Assembly (NCBI GenBank): GCA_014728295.1
Contig: WJLW01000130.1
Span: 1 to 64,000, forward strand
Length of the DNA: 64,000 bases
Direction of reading: 5' to 3'
Source: Chitinivibrionales bacterium
Lineage (GTDB): Bacteria > Fibrobacterota > Chitinivibrionia > Chitinivibrionales > WJKA01
Shown here: positions 52,037-61,528 of the stretch, piece after piece
How the letters are laid out: each line of letters begins with the position of its first letter
Position numbering within the stretch: the first letter of the stretch is position 1
Position numbers and translations under genes: made by a program
Notes under the pieces: model-generated
The model's database searches: none
What the model was told of the DNA's origin: nothing
Seen by the model: the letters and a program-made list of their open reading frames with translations, nothing else

Positions 52037-53746
52037 TCAGATACTCAATTTCGATATTTTAGGTGCACTGGTGATAAGATTGAAAATGACGCGAGTAATA
52101 TACAGTGCCGTAAACAATGATACGACAATACCCGCCATAAGCGTTACGGCAAATCCCCGGATGGGACCGGTGCCGACGTAGTAGAGAATAACGGCAGTAA
52201 TCAACGTAGTGATATTCGCATCCATAATGGTAAGAAACGCGCGTGAATATCCGGCATCGATGGCGCTACGCACGGTTTTGCCTATAGACAGCTCTTCGCG
52301 TATGCGCTCAAAAATAATCACGTTGGCATCTACCGACATGCCGACGATCAAAATCAACCCGGCGATACCCGGCAGCGTCAGCGTGGCGTTAAATCCGGCC
52401 ATGATCGCCATAACAAACAGCAAATTAAGAAAAAGCGCAATATCAGCAATGATGCCGGCGACCTTGTAATAGAAAACCATAAATATGATTACCAGTATGA
52501 GCCCGATTGCCAGGGCGACGTTGGCAATTCTGATCGAGTCGGCGCCCAGAGACGGACCTACGGTACGCTCTTCGATAATGGTAACCGGCGCAGGGAGCGC
52601 ACCGGCACGCAGTACCGTTGCCAGAATCTTTGCCTCTTCCATGGAGAATGAGCCTTCGATCTGTGCGGTGCCGCCGGATATTTTTTGCCGGATAACCGGA
52701 GCAGAATAAATCGTGCTGTCAAGCGCTATTGCGAGGTATTTATTGACGTTAGCGGCGGTTACCCGTTTGAAGCGGCTGGCGCCTTTGCGATCGAATTCAA
52801 GAGTAACGATGGCATTACCCGCCGACATGCCGCCGCGTCCGATAGTCGCTTCGGCGTCTTTGAGCCGGTCACCTTTCAGCTCGGCACGCGCTTTGACAAA
52901 AAAGAGCTGGCGATAGGTTACGGCTTCCTGCTCTATTTTTTCATAACCCCACAAAAATTGACTGTTGCCCAACCCGGCACGCTGCAAAGCATCACGGACA
53001 TCCTTGCGAACCAGGATTTCTTTTACTTTCGCTACATTTTCTTCGGCGATGCCAAGCTGATTTTCCAGCCCGACCAGCAGCTCGGAAAAGGATTCCGGCT
53101 CTTGCTCATCTTTCCCGGCTTCTGCCGTTTTTGTCGTATCAGACGGCGTATCCCCCTCCTCAGCCTGACCTTCAAAGAGCATTTTTGCCTTTTCCTGTGC
53201 TTCTTTCTCTTTGATGGCGGTTGTGTCTTCGACACCGGCGGTGTCGGTTGCTGCGATGTCGGCTTCGGCTTCGCCGGTAACTGCTTTGTCTATAACCTGC
53301 ACAGCACGGGCCAGTTCACCCGGCTCACGAACCAGTTTGAATTCAAGCTGGGCCGTCGACCCGAGCACCTCTTTGGCGGTCTGCTCATCGCTCAAGCCGG
53401 GCAACTCGACGATAATGCGGTCTTTGCCCTGCTTTTGGATCGATGGCTCAGCCACACCCAGGCCGTTGATCCGGTTTTCGATGATAGTATAAGCACGGTC
53501 GAGCACGTCCTTTTTGGCATCTTCGGAGAGCTTGGAGCGGTCAATTTCGAGAACCAGCCGCATACCGCCCTGCAAGTCCAATCCCAGATTGAATATTCGT
53601 TTGAAAATGTTGGGATCGTTTTGGGCAAACGTTCTGCGCTGCTGCAAATCTTTGGAGTAGTATACGAAACTGTCCTTCAAAAAGAAGGCGGCCGCAATAA
53701 CCACCACTCCTATGAGTATCATATGAACGGGATTAACTTTTTTCAT
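52037..53746 (-). CDS. secD: protein translocase subunit SecD
   Basis: 569-residue SecD. The first transmembrane helix is HMILIGVVVIAAAFFLKDSF, then the P1 head has LGLDLQGGMRLVLEIDRSKL and the later IVELPGLSDEQTAKEVLGST. The C-terminal membrane part contains VGPSLGADSIRIANVALAIG and LPGIAGLILIVGMSVDANVI. Between residues ~140 and ~245 is an Ala/Glu/Thr-rich acidic insert (EAEADIAATDTAGVEDTTAI and on) that is longer than usual. It pairs with SecF. The adjacent response regulator gene is 40 bases upstream. Confidence 0.95.
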   Translation of the reverse strand: MKKVNPVHMILIGVVVIAAAFFLKDSFVYYSKDLQQRRTFAQNDPNIFKRIFNLGLDLQGGMRLVLEIDRSKLSEDAKKDVLDRAYTIIENRINGLGVAEPSIQKQGKDRIIVELPGLSDEQTAKEVLGSTAQLEFKLVREPGELARAVQVIDKAVTGEAEADIAATDTAGVEDTTAIKEKEAQEKAKMLFEGQAEEGDTPSDTTKTAEAGKDEQEPESFSELLVGLENQLGIAEENVAKVKEILVRKDVRDALQRAGLGNSQFLWGYEKIEQEAVTYRQLFFVKARAELKGDRLKDAEATIGRGGMSAGNAIVTLEFDRKGASRFKRVTAANVNKYLAIALDSTIYSAPVIRQKISGGTAQIEGSFSMEEAKILATVLRAGALPAPVTIIEERTVGPSLGADSIRIANVALAIGLILVIIFMVFYYKVAGIIADIALFLNLLFVMAIMAGFNATLTLPGIAGLILIVGMSVDANVIIFERIREELSIGKTVRSAIDAGYSRAFLTIMDANITTLITAVILYYVGTGPIRGFAVTLMAGIVVSLFTALYITRVIFNLITSAPKISKLSI

Positions 53747-53786
53747 GTTTTCCGGGGTTTCCTTTCACACGGATTGCAAGAGTAAA

Positions 53787-54179
53787 TTACGGTTGATCGG
53801 ATTCCAGCTTTTTCAGGTATTCATTGACTTTTTCGACAATGTCTTTAGGATTTTGGGGTTTTGTCAGGTAGAGATTGCAGCCCACACGCTGGCCTTCGCG
53901 ATAATCCTGATTCTGATTAAGGGCGGTAAAGAGAAAAACAATTATATCTTGCGTTTCCGGATTGCCTTTTATCCATTCACAGACGTCAAAACCGGTCTGT
54001 CCGCACAAAATCACATCCAGGATAACCAGATGCGGCTTTTCCTTTTTAATAACCTGCATGGCCTGATTGGCTGTAATCGCTTCGAAAATCTGAAAGCCTT
54101 CCAGCTCCAGAAACAAGCGCAGAATTTTTCGAATTCCGGGCTCATCATCAACGAGCAATATTCTGTAAGGTTTTTGCAT
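53787..54179 (-). CDS. single-domain response regulator receiver
   Basis: 130-residue CheY-like receiver. The acidic pair is in ILLVDDEPGIRKIL, the phosphorylation Asp in VILDVILCGQTGF, Thr in FLFTALNQ and Lys in LYLTKPQNP. No output domain is present. It lies directly upstream of secD on the same strand; its kinase is unknown. The ATG at 54179 is preferred over 54209 because it places the receiver fold directly. Confidence 0.9.
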   Translation of the reverse strand: MQKPYRILLVDDEPGIRKILRLFLELEGFQIFEAITANQAMQVIKKEKPHLVILDVILCGQTGFDVCEWIKGNPETQDIIVFLFTALNQNQDYREGQRVGCNLYLTKPQNPKDIVEKVNEYLKKLESDQP

Positions 54180-54420
54180 AGAAATGCTGTCAACTCGTTG
54201 CCTGCCCATGCAGGCATCAAATGGGCAAATTCTACCGTTTAGAAACCATCAAAGATACATTTTTTTGTCGGCACCACGCAATTGTTGGCTGCAAGTATCA
54301 TAGATTTATAGACAGTCCGACACAATTCAATCAGGAACCCGGCATATGAACCGCGCTTTTTGAATGCATTTGCCTGCTGTTGTATGTTATTTTAGCAAAC
54401 TTACTATTGAGGAGCCGCTT

Positions 54421-55743
54421 ATGAAGTTCAAGCCACATATTCCCATTCTGCCCTACCCGGGCAAACAGGCAAAGCGAATTCTGGAAGGATTATCCGCATC
54501 TGCTATTGACGACGATTCAACGCTTGCACGAAATGTGCGCAAGATCGTCAACTCAATTCGCGCCGAAGGCGATGCCGCGCTGTTTGACTGCATCAAAGCC
54601 TACGATGGACGCGCAACCGCGCGCACAACCCTGCGTGCGAAGCCTGCCTACATCCGCCGCCAAGCCGCAAAAGTTTCGCCAGACCTCGAAAAAACCATCA
54701 AGGCATCGGCCAGGCGCATCAAGGAATTCCATCGCCTGCAGCAGCCTGCTTCGTTTACTTTTGCGGCACGTGAGGGCAAACTGACCCAGTCGGTCACCCC
54801 CCTGAGTTCCGCAGGCGTTTATATTCCCGGCGGGTATACGGTCTACCCTTCGTCGGTATTGATGAACGTCATTCCGGCCAGAATTGCCGGGGTGGCGCGC
54901 ATTGCAGCCGTTACACCGCCACGCAACGAACTCGATCCGGGCATTGCCTGTGCGCTGCAATTGCTCGATGTTGACGAAGTATATCTTATGGGTGGGGCAC
55001 ATGCAATTGCCGCACTTGCTTACGGAACGCAATCGGTACCATCGGTTGACAAGATCGTCGGCCCCGGCAATGCCTTTGTCGCCTGTGCAAAAAAGCAGGT
55101 TTTCGGCCGCGTAGACATCGATTCGATTGCCGGTCCGAGCGAAGTCGTTGTGGTGGTTGATACTTCGGTCAAACCGGAGTGGGTGGCGCACGATCTGCTT
55201 GCCCAGGCCGAACACGGCAGCGGAGATGAAACTGCGCTCTGCATTACCGAATCGCAATCGGTTGCCCATGCTATCCAGGCCGCATTGTGCACCGAAATCG
55301 AACGGTCACCGGTCAAGGATATTTTTGGCAGGCTTTCCGAAAATGCACTGGCAATATTCGTTACGCCCGATCGCCGTACTTCCCTCGACCTTGTCAATTT
55401 GTGCGCGCCCGAGCACCTGCAAGTCATGACCAGAACCTGCCGCTCGGATGTCAAGCACATCACGAATGCCGGTGCAATCTTTCTGGGCGCCCATACTCCG
55501 GTTGCGCTGGGGGATTATTATATCGGCACCAACCATGTATTGCCGACCGGACGAGCCGCCCGGTATGCCTCTGCGCTGGGGGTTGAAGATTTTGTCAAAC
55601 GAACCTCAATTGCCCGGCTCTCGGCAACCGAGCTCAAACGGGCGGCTCCACATGTTTCGGTATTTGCGAGGGCCGAAAAGTTTGTCCACCACGCCATGAG
55701 TGTGGAGCGGCGTGCGGGAATCGATTCGCCGGATCAGCCGTAA
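54421..55743 (+). CDS. hisD: histidinol dehydrogenase
   Basis: 440-residue enzyme making histidine from histidinol with two NAD. Blocks: GVYIPGGYTVYPSSVLMNVI, VYLMGGAHAIAALAYGTQSV, VDKIVGPGNAFVACAKKQVF, SIAGPSEVVVVVD, DLLAQAEHGSGDETALCI, and the zinc/general base in INAGAIFLG-like AGAIFLGAHTPVALGDYYIG. GAGGAG precedes the ATG at 54421. It is monocistronic here and its stop overlaps recO by 10 bases. hisC and hisB are 23 kb upstream. Confidence 0.96.
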   Translation: MKFKPHIPILPYPGKQAKRILEGLSASAIDDDSTLARNVRKIVNSIRAEGDAALFDCIKAYDGRATARTTLRAKPAYIRRQAAKVSPDLEKTIKASARRIKEFHRLQQPASFTFAAREGKLTQSVTPLSSAGVYIPGGYTVYPSSVLMNVIPARIAGVARIAAVTPPRNELDPGIACALQLLDVDEVYLMGGAHAIAALAYGTQSVPSVDKIVGPGNAFVACAKKQVFGRVDIDSIAGPSEVVVVVDTSVKPEWVAHDLLAQAEHGSGDETALCITESQSVAHAIQAALCTEIERSPVKDIFGRLSENALAIFVTPDRRTSLDLVNLCAPEHLQVMTRTCRSDVKHITNAGAIFLGAHTPVALGDYYIGTNHVLPTGRAARYASALGVEDFVKRTSIARLSATELKRAAPHVSVFARAEKFVHHAMSVERRAGIDSPDQP

Positions 55744-56504
55744 CAGACGCCGAACACATCTTCCAGAAATGCAAGCGACGCCGCTTCGGCTCTAAATTCG
55801 AAGTGGTGACCACAGTATCCGATGAGCAGCCGCGTTATGCGCAATGCGTGTGCGGCCGCGATCTCACGTTTGACGACCCTTTCGTCAATTTTGTTCGCAC
55901 CCAATACGCGCAGTGATGCAGGCGGAAGGTAGCGCGCAGGGCCAGGCTCGCTACAGGTGCTACACACAATTGCGCCCCGCTCGTAGTGCAACGTACCGCC
56001 GGTCTGCGCCAGATGATCGGCCCCGCAACGCGCGCAGATGCGTGTATCGATGCCGTATCCCAGAAGCCGCACATGTACGTCAATCCATCGCCACAGGGCA
56101 AAAGGAAATATGGTAGCCGGCTCAGATGCGTTCAGTTCGGTAAGCAAACCGATTAACGCGTCGTACAGTTCGGGATGCGGATCCGGATCCCGAACCGATT
56201 TCAACATAATTTCGAAGGCAACGTCACGCAGCGCACTTTTGCCCAGATCGGTCCGGATTGACTTGAAAAACAGGGCGGGCTGGATTGATCCAAGTGTGTG
56301 CAGCTCTCTGCCGGGCTTGCTGTAGACGAGCGCCTCAACGATACTGCCGCGTTCGATAACCGTGCCGGTTTTTTTGGCGCGGCGGATCCCTTTTGCCAGG
56401 CAGTGCAGTAGCCCGTGCGCATGCGAAAAGCAGTAGACGAGAAAGCTTGATTCACGCCAGGGATGCACATCCAGAATGATGAGCGTGGTCTTTTCGCCGG
56501 GCAT
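55734..56504 (-). CDS. recO: recombination mediator RecO
   Basis: 256-residue RecO, which loads RecA with RecR on SSB-coated DNA. OB-fold start LIILDVHPWRESSFLVYCF, then GIRRAKKTGTVIERGSIVEA, a helical middle, and the zinc finger ICARCGADHLAQTGGTLHYE followed by IVCSTC. The last gene of the operon dprA-ftsB-DUF502-recO, 2 bases after DUF502. Converges with hisD. Confidence 0.9.
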   Translation of the reverse strand: MPGEKTTLIILDVHPWRESSFLVYCFSHAHGLLHCLAKGIRRAKKTGTVIERGSIVEALVYSKPGRELHTLGSIQPALFFKSIRTDLGKSALRDVAFEIMLKSVRDPDPHPELYDALIGLLTELNASEPATIFPFALWRWIDVHVRLLGYGIDTRICARCGADHLAQTGGTLHYERGAIVCSTCSEPGPARYLPPASLRVLGANKIDERVVKREIAAAHALRITRLLIGYCGHHFEFRAEAASLAFLEDVFGVCYG

Positions 56505-56506
56505 GA

Positions 56507-57226
56507 CTAGTCGCGCGGATCGTGCGGGAAATCGGATTTGCGGTTGCGGCGCAGGTTTTTCAGCCAGTTGAAATTTTTCAGCGTTTTGGGAACAGCATAG
56601 AGATGTTGCGTTCCCTTGATATCTTCGGCGGATAGTACCCCGGCCGACATAACTGCCTTGATTGCCGTTTCGACATTCATATCCAGCTCAATAATGTCGC
56701 TGGTCGGGATATACAAAAGAAACCCTGACGTCGGGTTCGGCGTTGTCGGGACAAATACACTGACCAGTTCGGTTCCCACCTTGTTCCTGATTTCGCCCCC
56801 GGTGTAGGACGTTACAAAGCCGATGCAGTATGAGCCTTCTTTGGGATATTGCAACAGAATTGCTTTATCGAATACCTTATTTTTCTGTCCGGCCACCACG
56901 TCAACAATCTGTTGAATGAGCAGATAAATTTTGTTGATGAGCGGGATATTGGCGATGACTCCATTGCCGATTTCGATAATTTTCTTGCCGAAATAGTTTT
57001 TTGCTGCCAGGCCGGTAAAATATGCCAGCACCAGGGTAACGATGATACCCAGAAACCAGGGCCAACGTTCCGGCAGGCTGGGAAAAATGCCGTGCAACAC
57101 TTTGGGAAGAGCCGAATCTACCCAGACAAAGACTTTCAATGCCAGATAGATCGTAGCAACGGCCGGCAGTACCACAAAGGTCCCCGAGATGATATTCGAC
57201 GCAATCTGCCGAAATAATCTGTTCAT
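56507..57226 (-). CDS. DUF502 membrane protein
   Basis: 239-residue inner membrane protein of the DUF502 family. Two transmembrane helices (ISGTFVVLPAVATIYLALKV, LGIIVTLVLAYFTGLAAKN) precede a conserved soluble part: ANIPLINKIYLLIQQIVDVV, VLLQYP-like AILLQYPKEGSYCIGFVTSY, VFVPTTPNPTSGFLLYIP and DIIELDMNVETAIKAVMSAG. Function is not known. It is 4 bases from ftsB and 2 from recO. Confidence 0.9.
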   Translation of the reverse strand: MNRLFRQIASNIISGTFVVLPAVATIYLALKVFVWVDSALPKVLHGIFPSLPERWPWFLGIIVTLVLAYFTGLAAKNYFGKKIIEIGNGVIANIPLINKIYLLIQQIVDVVAGQKNKVFDKAILLQYPKEGSYCIGFVTSYTGGEIRNKVGTELVSVFVPTTPNPTSGFLLYIPTSDIIELDMNVETAIKAVMSAGVLSAEDIKGTQHLYAVPKTLKNFNWLKNLRRNRKSDFPHDPRD

Positions 57227-57230
57227 GCAA

Positions 57231-57539
57231 TCAGTCCTTTTCCTCTACAAATTTATAGACCTTTTCTCCACGCGTCATGCCCAGCTTTTCGCGTGCAAAT
57301 TTTTCGATGTAGGCAGTATCGTGTTGAAGGCGGTAAATTTCATTGTGCAATGAATCAACTACAGTATGCATTTGTGTAATCTCGTTTTGCAACCTCTTTT
57401 GCTCTTTATACGTTTTATATACATTAATTATTCCGTATTCACTCGAAAATGAAAAAGTGATCAGCGCAACGAGCAACGCCGCCAGAAGCGGCAATATAAC
57501 CAGGCGACCGATCATTTTTTTTCTGGTTAGCTGAGCCAT
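57231..57539 (-). CDS. ftsB: FtsB/DivIC-like septum formation initiator
   Basis: 102-residue protein with a single transmembrane helix (LVILPLLAALLVALITFSFS) followed by a coiled coil (YKTYKEQKRLQNEITQMHTV, LHNEIYRLQHDTAYIEKFAR) and the family-typical EKLGMTRGEKVY end. It belongs to the FtsBLQ division complex. The ATG at 57539 follows GGGA. 9 bases after dprA. Confidence 0.88.
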   Translation of the reverse strand: MAQLTRKKMIGRLVILPLLAALLVALITFSFSSEYGIINVYKTYKEQKRLQNEITQMHTVVDSLHNEIYRLQHDTAYIEKFAREKLGMTRGEKVYKFVEEKD

Positions 57540-57548
57540 AGTTCCCAA

Positions 57549-58664
57549 TCAGGTGCGTACGAAATGCTGTCCGGCCTGCTGCTTGACATATCCCTTAATT
57601 TCCAGATTGAGCAGAATCGACATGATTTCGCCGACGCTAAGCGCGCATTTTTCGCCAAGCTGATCCAGACGCAGCGGCTCTGCGCTTAACGCCGCGCAAA
57701 CCGTCTTTTCATGAGTTGACAAAAGCTCCATGCCAAGCCGTTGCACAGGCGTAGCGTCGATCGCCGGCGGAGGACTAACGGTTATCGTGCGTATTGCATC
57801 GATGATGTCGGCCGCATCTCGAACCGGCGTTGCGCCGTTTTTAATAAGCATGTGCGTGCCTGCGCTCTTTTCGGAGAATATCGATCCCGGAACGGCAAAA
57901 ACATCCCGGTTCTGCTGGATTGCATAGTGCGAGGTTATAAGGGCGCCGCTTTTTGCTGCCGCTTCCACAACGACAACACCCGCCGACAAGCCGCTGATAA
58001 TGCGGTTGCGCCGCGGGAAATTGTATGCTTCCGGCGGGGTGTTCAACGGGAATTCCGAGACCAGCAGGCCGTCGTCGACAATGCGCTCGGACAGCCGTTT
58101 GTTCACGGCCGGGTATATTGTGTCAAGCCCGCATCCCAGCACGGCCAGAGTGGGAGTTCCCTGCTCAAGACAACGCTGATGGGCTTCGGTATCGATACCC
58201 AGCGCAAGTCCGGAAACTATCGCAATCCCCTGTGCGGCAAGCTCACGTGACACAAATGCGGCCGCACTTTTGCCGTATTGGCTGGGTCGCCGCGTGCCGA
58301 CTATCGCAACGGCATGCTTATCGAATGCGTCCAGCCGCCCCTTGACATAGAGCACCGGCGGCGGGGCAAAAATATTTTTGAGCTGTACGGGGTATGCCGG
58401 ATGATCTATGGTGAGTATTTCAATCCTCTGAAGATCCGCCTGCTTGAGCTGCTCATCGATACTCTGCAGATAGTTGCCGTCGAAGATCTGTTCGGCCGCA
58501 CTTTGTGAGATTCCCGCAAGCAGAGCAATTGTTGCAGCAGATTCTTTTATTACCTCGTCGGGAGAACCGAATTTCTCCAGCAAGTGATTGATTTTAACCG
58601 GCCCGAGACCTTTTATTCCATTAAGAATTAGCCATGACCTCTGAACATCCTGCGTAATAACCAT
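57549..58664 (-). CDS. dprA: DNA processing protein DprA
   Basis: 371-residue DprA, which protects incoming single-stranded DNA and loads RecA during transformation. A helix-hairpin-helix-like start (LNGIKGLGPVKINHLLEKFG) precedes the Rossmann core: VAIVGTRRPSQYGKSAAAFV, IVSGLALGIDTEAHQRCLEQ, TLAVLGCGLDTIYP, FPRRNRIISGLSAGVVVVEA, KSGALITSHYAIQQNRDVFA and VPGSIFSEKSAGTHMLIKNG. The C-terminal winged helix is also visible (LRLDQLGEKCALSVGEIM). First gene of the minus-strand operon. Confidence 0.95.
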   Translation of the reverse strand: MVITQDVQRSWLILNGIKGLGPVKINHLLEKFGSPDEVIKESAATIALLAGISQSAAEQIFDGNYLQSIDEQLKQADLQRIEILTIDHPAYPVQLKNIFAPPPVLYVKGRLDAFDKHAVAIVGTRRPSQYGKSAAAFVSRELAAQGIAIVSGLALGIDTEAHQRCLEQGTPTLAVLGCGLDTIYPAVNKRLSERIVDDGLLVSEFPLNTPPEAYNFPRRNRIISGLSAGVVVVEAAAKSGALITSHYAIQQNRDVFAVPGSIFSEKSAGTHMLIKNGATPVRDAADIIDAIRTITVSPPPAIDATPVQRLGMELLSTHEKTVCAALSAEPLRLDQLGEKCALSVGEIMSILLNLEIKGYVKQQAGQHFVRT

Positions 58665-58798
58665 AAACCTTCCTGCAAATTTCTTACAAAATATATCAGG
58701 GCTTGGCCAGGCACCGGCCGTTTTCTTGCGGACACAACAGGCACATTATGATACAATCAAAGTACACTGACCCGGCAATTAATGTTACGGGATAAACC

Positions 58799-58882
58799 AT
58801 GAAATGCCCGGCGGAAAAGCATTATTGCACATCAGAAAGCGGCGACCAGCCCCAAACACAAACCTGCCCGGACCTGCTTTGA
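58799..58882 (+). CDS. possible 27-residue Cys-containing small protein before the STAS gene
   Basis: The frame MKCPAEKHYCTSESGDQPQT then QTCPDLL ends in TGA one base before the ATG of the STAS gene. It contains three Cys. No strong ribosome-binding site is seen. The one-base gap would allow translational coupling, but a chance frame is equally possible. Confidence 0.25.
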   Translation: MKCPAEKHYCTSESGDQPQTQTCPDLL

Positions 58883-58883
58883 A

Positions 58884-59522
58884 ATGATGGATCGTGAATC
58901 CGGAGTGACAGCCGATTTTGAAGGCGACCTGGCGCTGATCACCTGCGAGGGCGTCATCAACAACGAAAAGACCCGCGGACTTGCCTCGGTGTGGCATATG
59001 CTCAAACAGGCAACACATACGCGTGTGCTGCTGGACCTGTCAAACACCAACAACATTTACTCGTGCGGTCTGGGGGTATTGTTGCGAATGCACAAAGAGG
59101 CGGAAGAGTCCGGCGGCATGTTGGTGATATCCGGTGCGCAGGGCTATGTCAAAACGATTTTCGAAAGCACGAAAGTCAATCGTGTCTTACATTTGGCGCC
59201 CGACAACCGGTTGGCCCGGGAGCTGTTTGGCGCTCAACGCAACCGGTATCATACCCAAGAGAGCGCAGACCGGGCCCCTCAGCAAACACCTGCACAACAG
59301 CATCACCCGGCATACTGGGAGTTTCGGCAGCATCATAGTCGGCGCGACGGGCACGCGTGTGTGCAATGCAAGTATGCAGGCGGGAATCCACAGCTTCCCT
59401 GCTGGATTGTCGAGGGAGAAATCGAAGGCGTGTCTTTTCGGTATATTAATGAAGATTGCGAAAAATGTGATTACTTCAAAAATTACGGGACGGCGGCACA
59501 GCCAGATAATTCTTCCAGCTAA
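58884..59522 (+). CDS. STAS-domain protein with Cys-rich two-CW-like tail
   Basis: 212-residue protein. Residues ~1-115 are a STAS domain (ALITCEGVINNEKTRGLASV, VLLDLSNTNNIYSCGLGVLL, LVISGAQGYVKTIFESTKVN). The residue before GLG, phosphorylated Ser in SpoIIAA, is Cys here. The C-terminal ~75 residues carry YWEF, then CVQCKYAG, CWIVEGEIEGVSF and CEKCDYFKNYG, i.e. C-x2-C-x10-C-x18-C-x2-C. This resembles the two-CW motif found near bacterial sensors, with the first CW changed to YW. The Cys set may bind a metal or iron-sulfur cluster. No enzyme motif is present. It overlaps the uvrC stop by 4 bases, convergent. Confidence 0.8.
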   Translation: MMDRESGVTADFEGDLALITCEGVINNEKTRGLASVWHMLKQATHTRVLLDLSNTNNIYSCGLGVLLRMHKEAEESGGMLVISGAQGYVKTIFESTKVNRVLHLAPDNRLARELFGAQRNRYHTQESADRAPQQTPAQQHHPAYWEFRQHHSRRDGHACVQCKYAGGNPQLPCWIVEGEIEGVSFRYINEDCEKCDYFKNYGTAAQPDNSSS

Positions 59523-61330
59523 ACGCCGTTAGCCAGTGCCTGGTGAATGCGCCCCGCTAGTTCATCCGAAATCCCCGGTACCTGCGCGATATGCTCAACG
59601 GCGGCTGCCTGCACCTTTTGCACGGACCCAAACGTAGTCAACAGCGCACGCGCCCGCGCCGATCCCACACCGGCAATCGATTCGAGACGGGATCTGCGAA
59701 ACTGACGGCCACGGCTTGACCGATGAAACGTGATCGCCCGGCGGTGGACCTCATCGCGGATGCGCTGCACCAACCTGCGTGCCGGATGCGTTTCGTTTAA
59801 CCGCACCGGTTGGGGCAGGTACGGAGAATGAATCAACTCCTCCTTTTTTGCAAGCGAGACTATCATCGGCGGATTTTCGTATGCCTGCAAAGGATGCATG
59901 GCCGCACCGAGCTGCCCCTTGCCGCCGTCAATCAACAGGAGGTCGGGAAACGGCTTTTCCTCACGATGCAGCCGCTCAAGTCTTCGGGTAACCGCCTCCA
60001 TCATCATGGCAAAATCATTCTGCCCCTCGACGGTTTTAATTTTGTAGCTCCGGTAAAGGCTCTTATCCGGTTTGCCGTTGCCAAATCGCACCATGCCCGC
60101 CACGGCATAGTTTTCCCCCAGATTCGAGATGTCAAATGCTTCGATATTCATGGGCGTGCGCGGCAGATTGCAAACTTTTTGCAGATCTTCGATATCCTGC
60201 CGGGGATCCTCGGGCGTTTTCTGGGCGAGGTATAATTTTCCGTTGCTCATGGCCAGTTCAATCAAAGATTTGCGAACCCCTTTTTGCGGCTTGAAAATCG
60301 CCACTTTATGGCCGGCCTGACCGGTGGCCCAGAGCTCGAGGAGGTCGCGATTGAACACATCGCTGTCGGGGATCAGGATCTCAGCCGGCAACTCCATGTC
60401 CGCCCCGGCGTAAAACTGCACGACAACATCGTCATGCGAAGTCCCGTTATGCAGCCAGGTTGCCTTCTCTATAACGAAATGACGCGTGCCCATCATAAGC
60501 CCTTCCCTGAACTGCAGCACGGTCAGGCAGAGATTACGATCGCCTTCAAAAAGGCCGAAAACATCGCAGTCCACATCCGCCAGCTTCAAATCAACCCGCT
60601 GCATTCCGGAGGCCGACTGCATCAGTTTGATCTGATCACGCAACGACGCCGCTTCCTCAAAAGCCAGCCGATCGGATGCGCGCAGCATACGCCCCGTCAA
60701 TTCCCCTATGAGATCCTTGCGTTTCCCGCTCAGAAATTTGAGCAGCATGTCGACATTATCGCGATAGGCTTGCTGCGAGATTTTGTTTGCGCACGCGCCC
60801 GAGCAGCGTCCCATTTCGTAGTTGATACAGGGTCTGATCGGTTTGGCCAAAGGCAGCTTTTTCTTACAATCGCGCAGCTTGAAAATGCGGTGTGCAAAGT
60901 TCATAATCCGGCGCATGGCACGTACCTCGGTATAGGGACCAAAATAGCGTGACCCGTCTTTGACGACCCGGCGGGTGACAATCAGCCGAGGGAAGGGTTC
61001 GTTCAAGGTGACTTTGAGATAGGGAAAATGCTTGTCATCCTTGAGTTCGACATTAAAAGCCGGCTTGTGAGCGCGAACAAGATTGGCCTCGAGTATCAAC
61101 GCTTCGGTATCGTTACTGGTGGCTATCCAGTCTATAGAATGCAGCCGACGCAGCATGAAGGGAATCTGGTGCCGGTCTGCATGCGTGTCCAGAAAGTAGG
61201 AGCGCACCCTGCTTTTTAGATTTGACGCTTTGCCGATATAAATGGGAGTCCCCTGCGTATTTTTCATAATATAGACGCCGGGGCTGGTCGGGAATCGCCC
61301 GGTAAGGGCAAGAAAATGCTGACTATTCAT
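59519..61330 (-). CDS. uvrC: excinuclease ABC subunit C
   Basis: 603-residue UvrC of nucleotide excision repair. The N-terminal GIY-YIG nuclease is SPGVYIMKNTQGTPIYIGKA, the UvrB-binding UVR motif is RLAFEEAASLRDQIKLM, the RNase H-like second nuclease includes FDISNLGENYAVAG and LLLIDGGKGQLGAAMHPL, and the C-terminal HhH pair is LESIAGVGSARARALLTTFG and IAQVPGISDELAGRIHQAL. A Cys-rich block CINYEMGRCSGACANKIS lies after the first nuclease. The ATG at 61330 (GGA upstream) is preferred; 61345 gives five more residues. Confidence 0.96.
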   Translation of the reverse strand: MNSQHFLALTGRFPTSPGVYIMKNTQGTPIYIGKASNLKSRVRSYFLDTHADRHQIPFMLRRLHSIDWIATSNDTEALILEANLVRAHKPAFNVELKDDKHFPYLKVTLNEPFPRLIVTRRVVKDGSRYFGPYTEVRAMRRIMNFAHRIFKLRDCKKKLPLAKPIRPCINYEMGRCSGACANKISQQAYRDNVDMLLKFLSGKRKDLIGELTGRMLRASDRLAFEEAASLRDQIKLMQSASGMQRVDLKLADVDCDVFGLFEGDRNLCLTVLQFREGLMMGTRHFVIEKATWLHNGTSHDDVVVQFYAGADMELPAEILIPDSDVFNRDLLELWATGQAGHKVAIFKPQKGVRKSLIELAMSNGKLYLAQKTPEDPRQDIEDLQKVCNLPRTPMNIEAFDISNLGENYAVAGMVRFGNGKPDKSLYRSYKIKTVEGQNDFAMMMEAVTRRLERLHREEKPFPDLLLIDGGKGQLGAAMHPLQAYENPPMIVSLAKKEELIHSPYLPQPVRLNETHPARRLVQRIRDEVHRRAITFHRSSRGRQFRRSRLESIAGVGSARARALLTTFGSVQKVQAAAVEHIAQVPGISDELAGRIHQALANGV

Positions 61331-61528
61331 ATATTCGTTCCGCATTACGGCACGGGCGGGCCACTGACAGCAAAAATAATTCGTACTACAGAATACTGTT
61401 TTCGAGCCTTAATTATTTTATGAACCGCACGGTGGATTGCCCTTGCCCTTTACCGGCAGAGGTATCCGCATTTACTCCGGTATGGGTTTGCCGCCCGCCC
61501 GCAGCGCTGAGCACGCGCAATAAAGCTT

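Noticed and set aside
52685-53785. 366-residue plus-strand frame
   Set aside because: It is the antisense shadow of secD and has no recognisable domain or ribosome-binding site.
54553-55269. 238-residue minus-strand frame
   Set aside because: Shadow of hisD with no motif.
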